From: Nematostella vectensis
Lineage: Eukaryota; Cnidaria; Anthozoa; Actiniaria; Edwardsiidae
Assembly (NCBI RefSeq): GCF_932526225.1
Contig: NC_064038.1
Span: forward strand, 6,599,822-6,663,821
Length of the DNA: 64,000 nt
Reading direction: 5' to 3'
The position numbers and the translations under genes are program-made. Of the stretch, positions 63,933 to 64,000 are shown piece by piece. How positions within the stretch are numbered: the stretch's first letter is position 1; each line of letters opens with the position of its first letter. The notes beneath the pieces are model-generated. The model made no database searches and was not told where the DNA came from. It worked only from the letters and a program-made list of their open reading frames with translations.

Positions 63933-64000
63933 TTCATTTTTGTTTCCTTATCAATCAGCATTGATAGCAAAACCTAGCTAGCTCAACAAAATGCACTGCT

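Larger units (their letters stand above)
48154..64000 (+). repeat. tandem array of 57 tRNA-Arg units, runs off window
   Basis: Each unit is about 284 bp: a 73 bp tRNA locus plus a ~211 bp spacer. The spacer begins with T-rich sequence that supplies a Pol III terminator within ~20 bp and ends with a conserved GTGAAAACGGTACAA just before the tRNA. Four spacings are 242 bp, and each of those spacers shows a shortened middle part. The spacers contain no second RNA gene that I can see. All units share one orientation. Confidence 0.95.

Overview
The window is eukaryotic, about 60% AT, and most likely comes from a cnidarian, probably an anthozoan (inference). Its genes are split into short exons with GT-AG introns, mobile elements and minisatellites are dense, and the readable domain set fits: an astacin protease with a C-terminal ShK domain, MAM, C-type-lectin-like, F-type lectin and PA14 domains in one protein, and a CITED-like coactivator. 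No bacterial operon structure, CRISPR array or rRNA is visible.

Region 1-8 kb: a minus-strand astacin metalloprotease locus of eight recognisable exons (7971 down to 1319). Its catalytic zinc motif is intact, but five one-base losses and one phase conflict make it look like a decaying gene. Its long intron holds inverted repeats and a 1.4 kb terminal-inverted-repeat (TIR) element. Region 8-16 kb: mostly unassigned DNA, with an intronless CITED-like gene on the minus strand (11356-11715), a 75 bp MITE and a 999 bp TIR element, both with 9 bp target-site duplications (TSDs), and a possible coding exon at 15472. Region 16-22 kb: a divergent gene pair around a CCAAT-box promoter near 17 kb, with an unrecognised minus-strand 3' exon and a small 41-residue plus-strand gene. 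Region 22.2-24.3 kb: a GC-rich 2.05 kb element with about 72 bp TIRs and two co-oriented ORFs. Region 25.4-27.6 kb: two oppositely oriented arrays of one 18 bp minisatellite. Region 27.9-30.4 kb: an unassigned minus-strand 3' exon, a CCAAT promoter module resembling the one at 17 kb, and nested TIR elements.

Region 31-48 kb: one large plus-strand gene with 19 phase-consistent exons (1377 complete codons, 3' end not reached). It encodes a signal peptide, three MAM domains, an unrecognised segment, a C-type-lectin-like domain, a LamG-like domain, a second lectin-like domain, an F-type lectin domain and the start of a PA14 domain. It is probably a secreted or cell-surface carbohydrate-binding protein. 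Its introns carry several MITEs, a 755 bp foldback element and a minisatellite built from a splice-acceptor region.

Region 48.1-64 kb: a tandem array of 57 tRNA-Arg(CCT) loci, all on the plus strand, one about every 284 bp, organised into 5-, 6- and 9-unit higher-order repeats and running off the window. It begins 140 bp after a phase-2 splice donor of the lectin gene, so it either lies in an intron of that gene or has replaced its 3' end. About ten copies match the consensus closely. Others have lost U33, the acceptor stem or B-box bases, and three carry changed anticodons.
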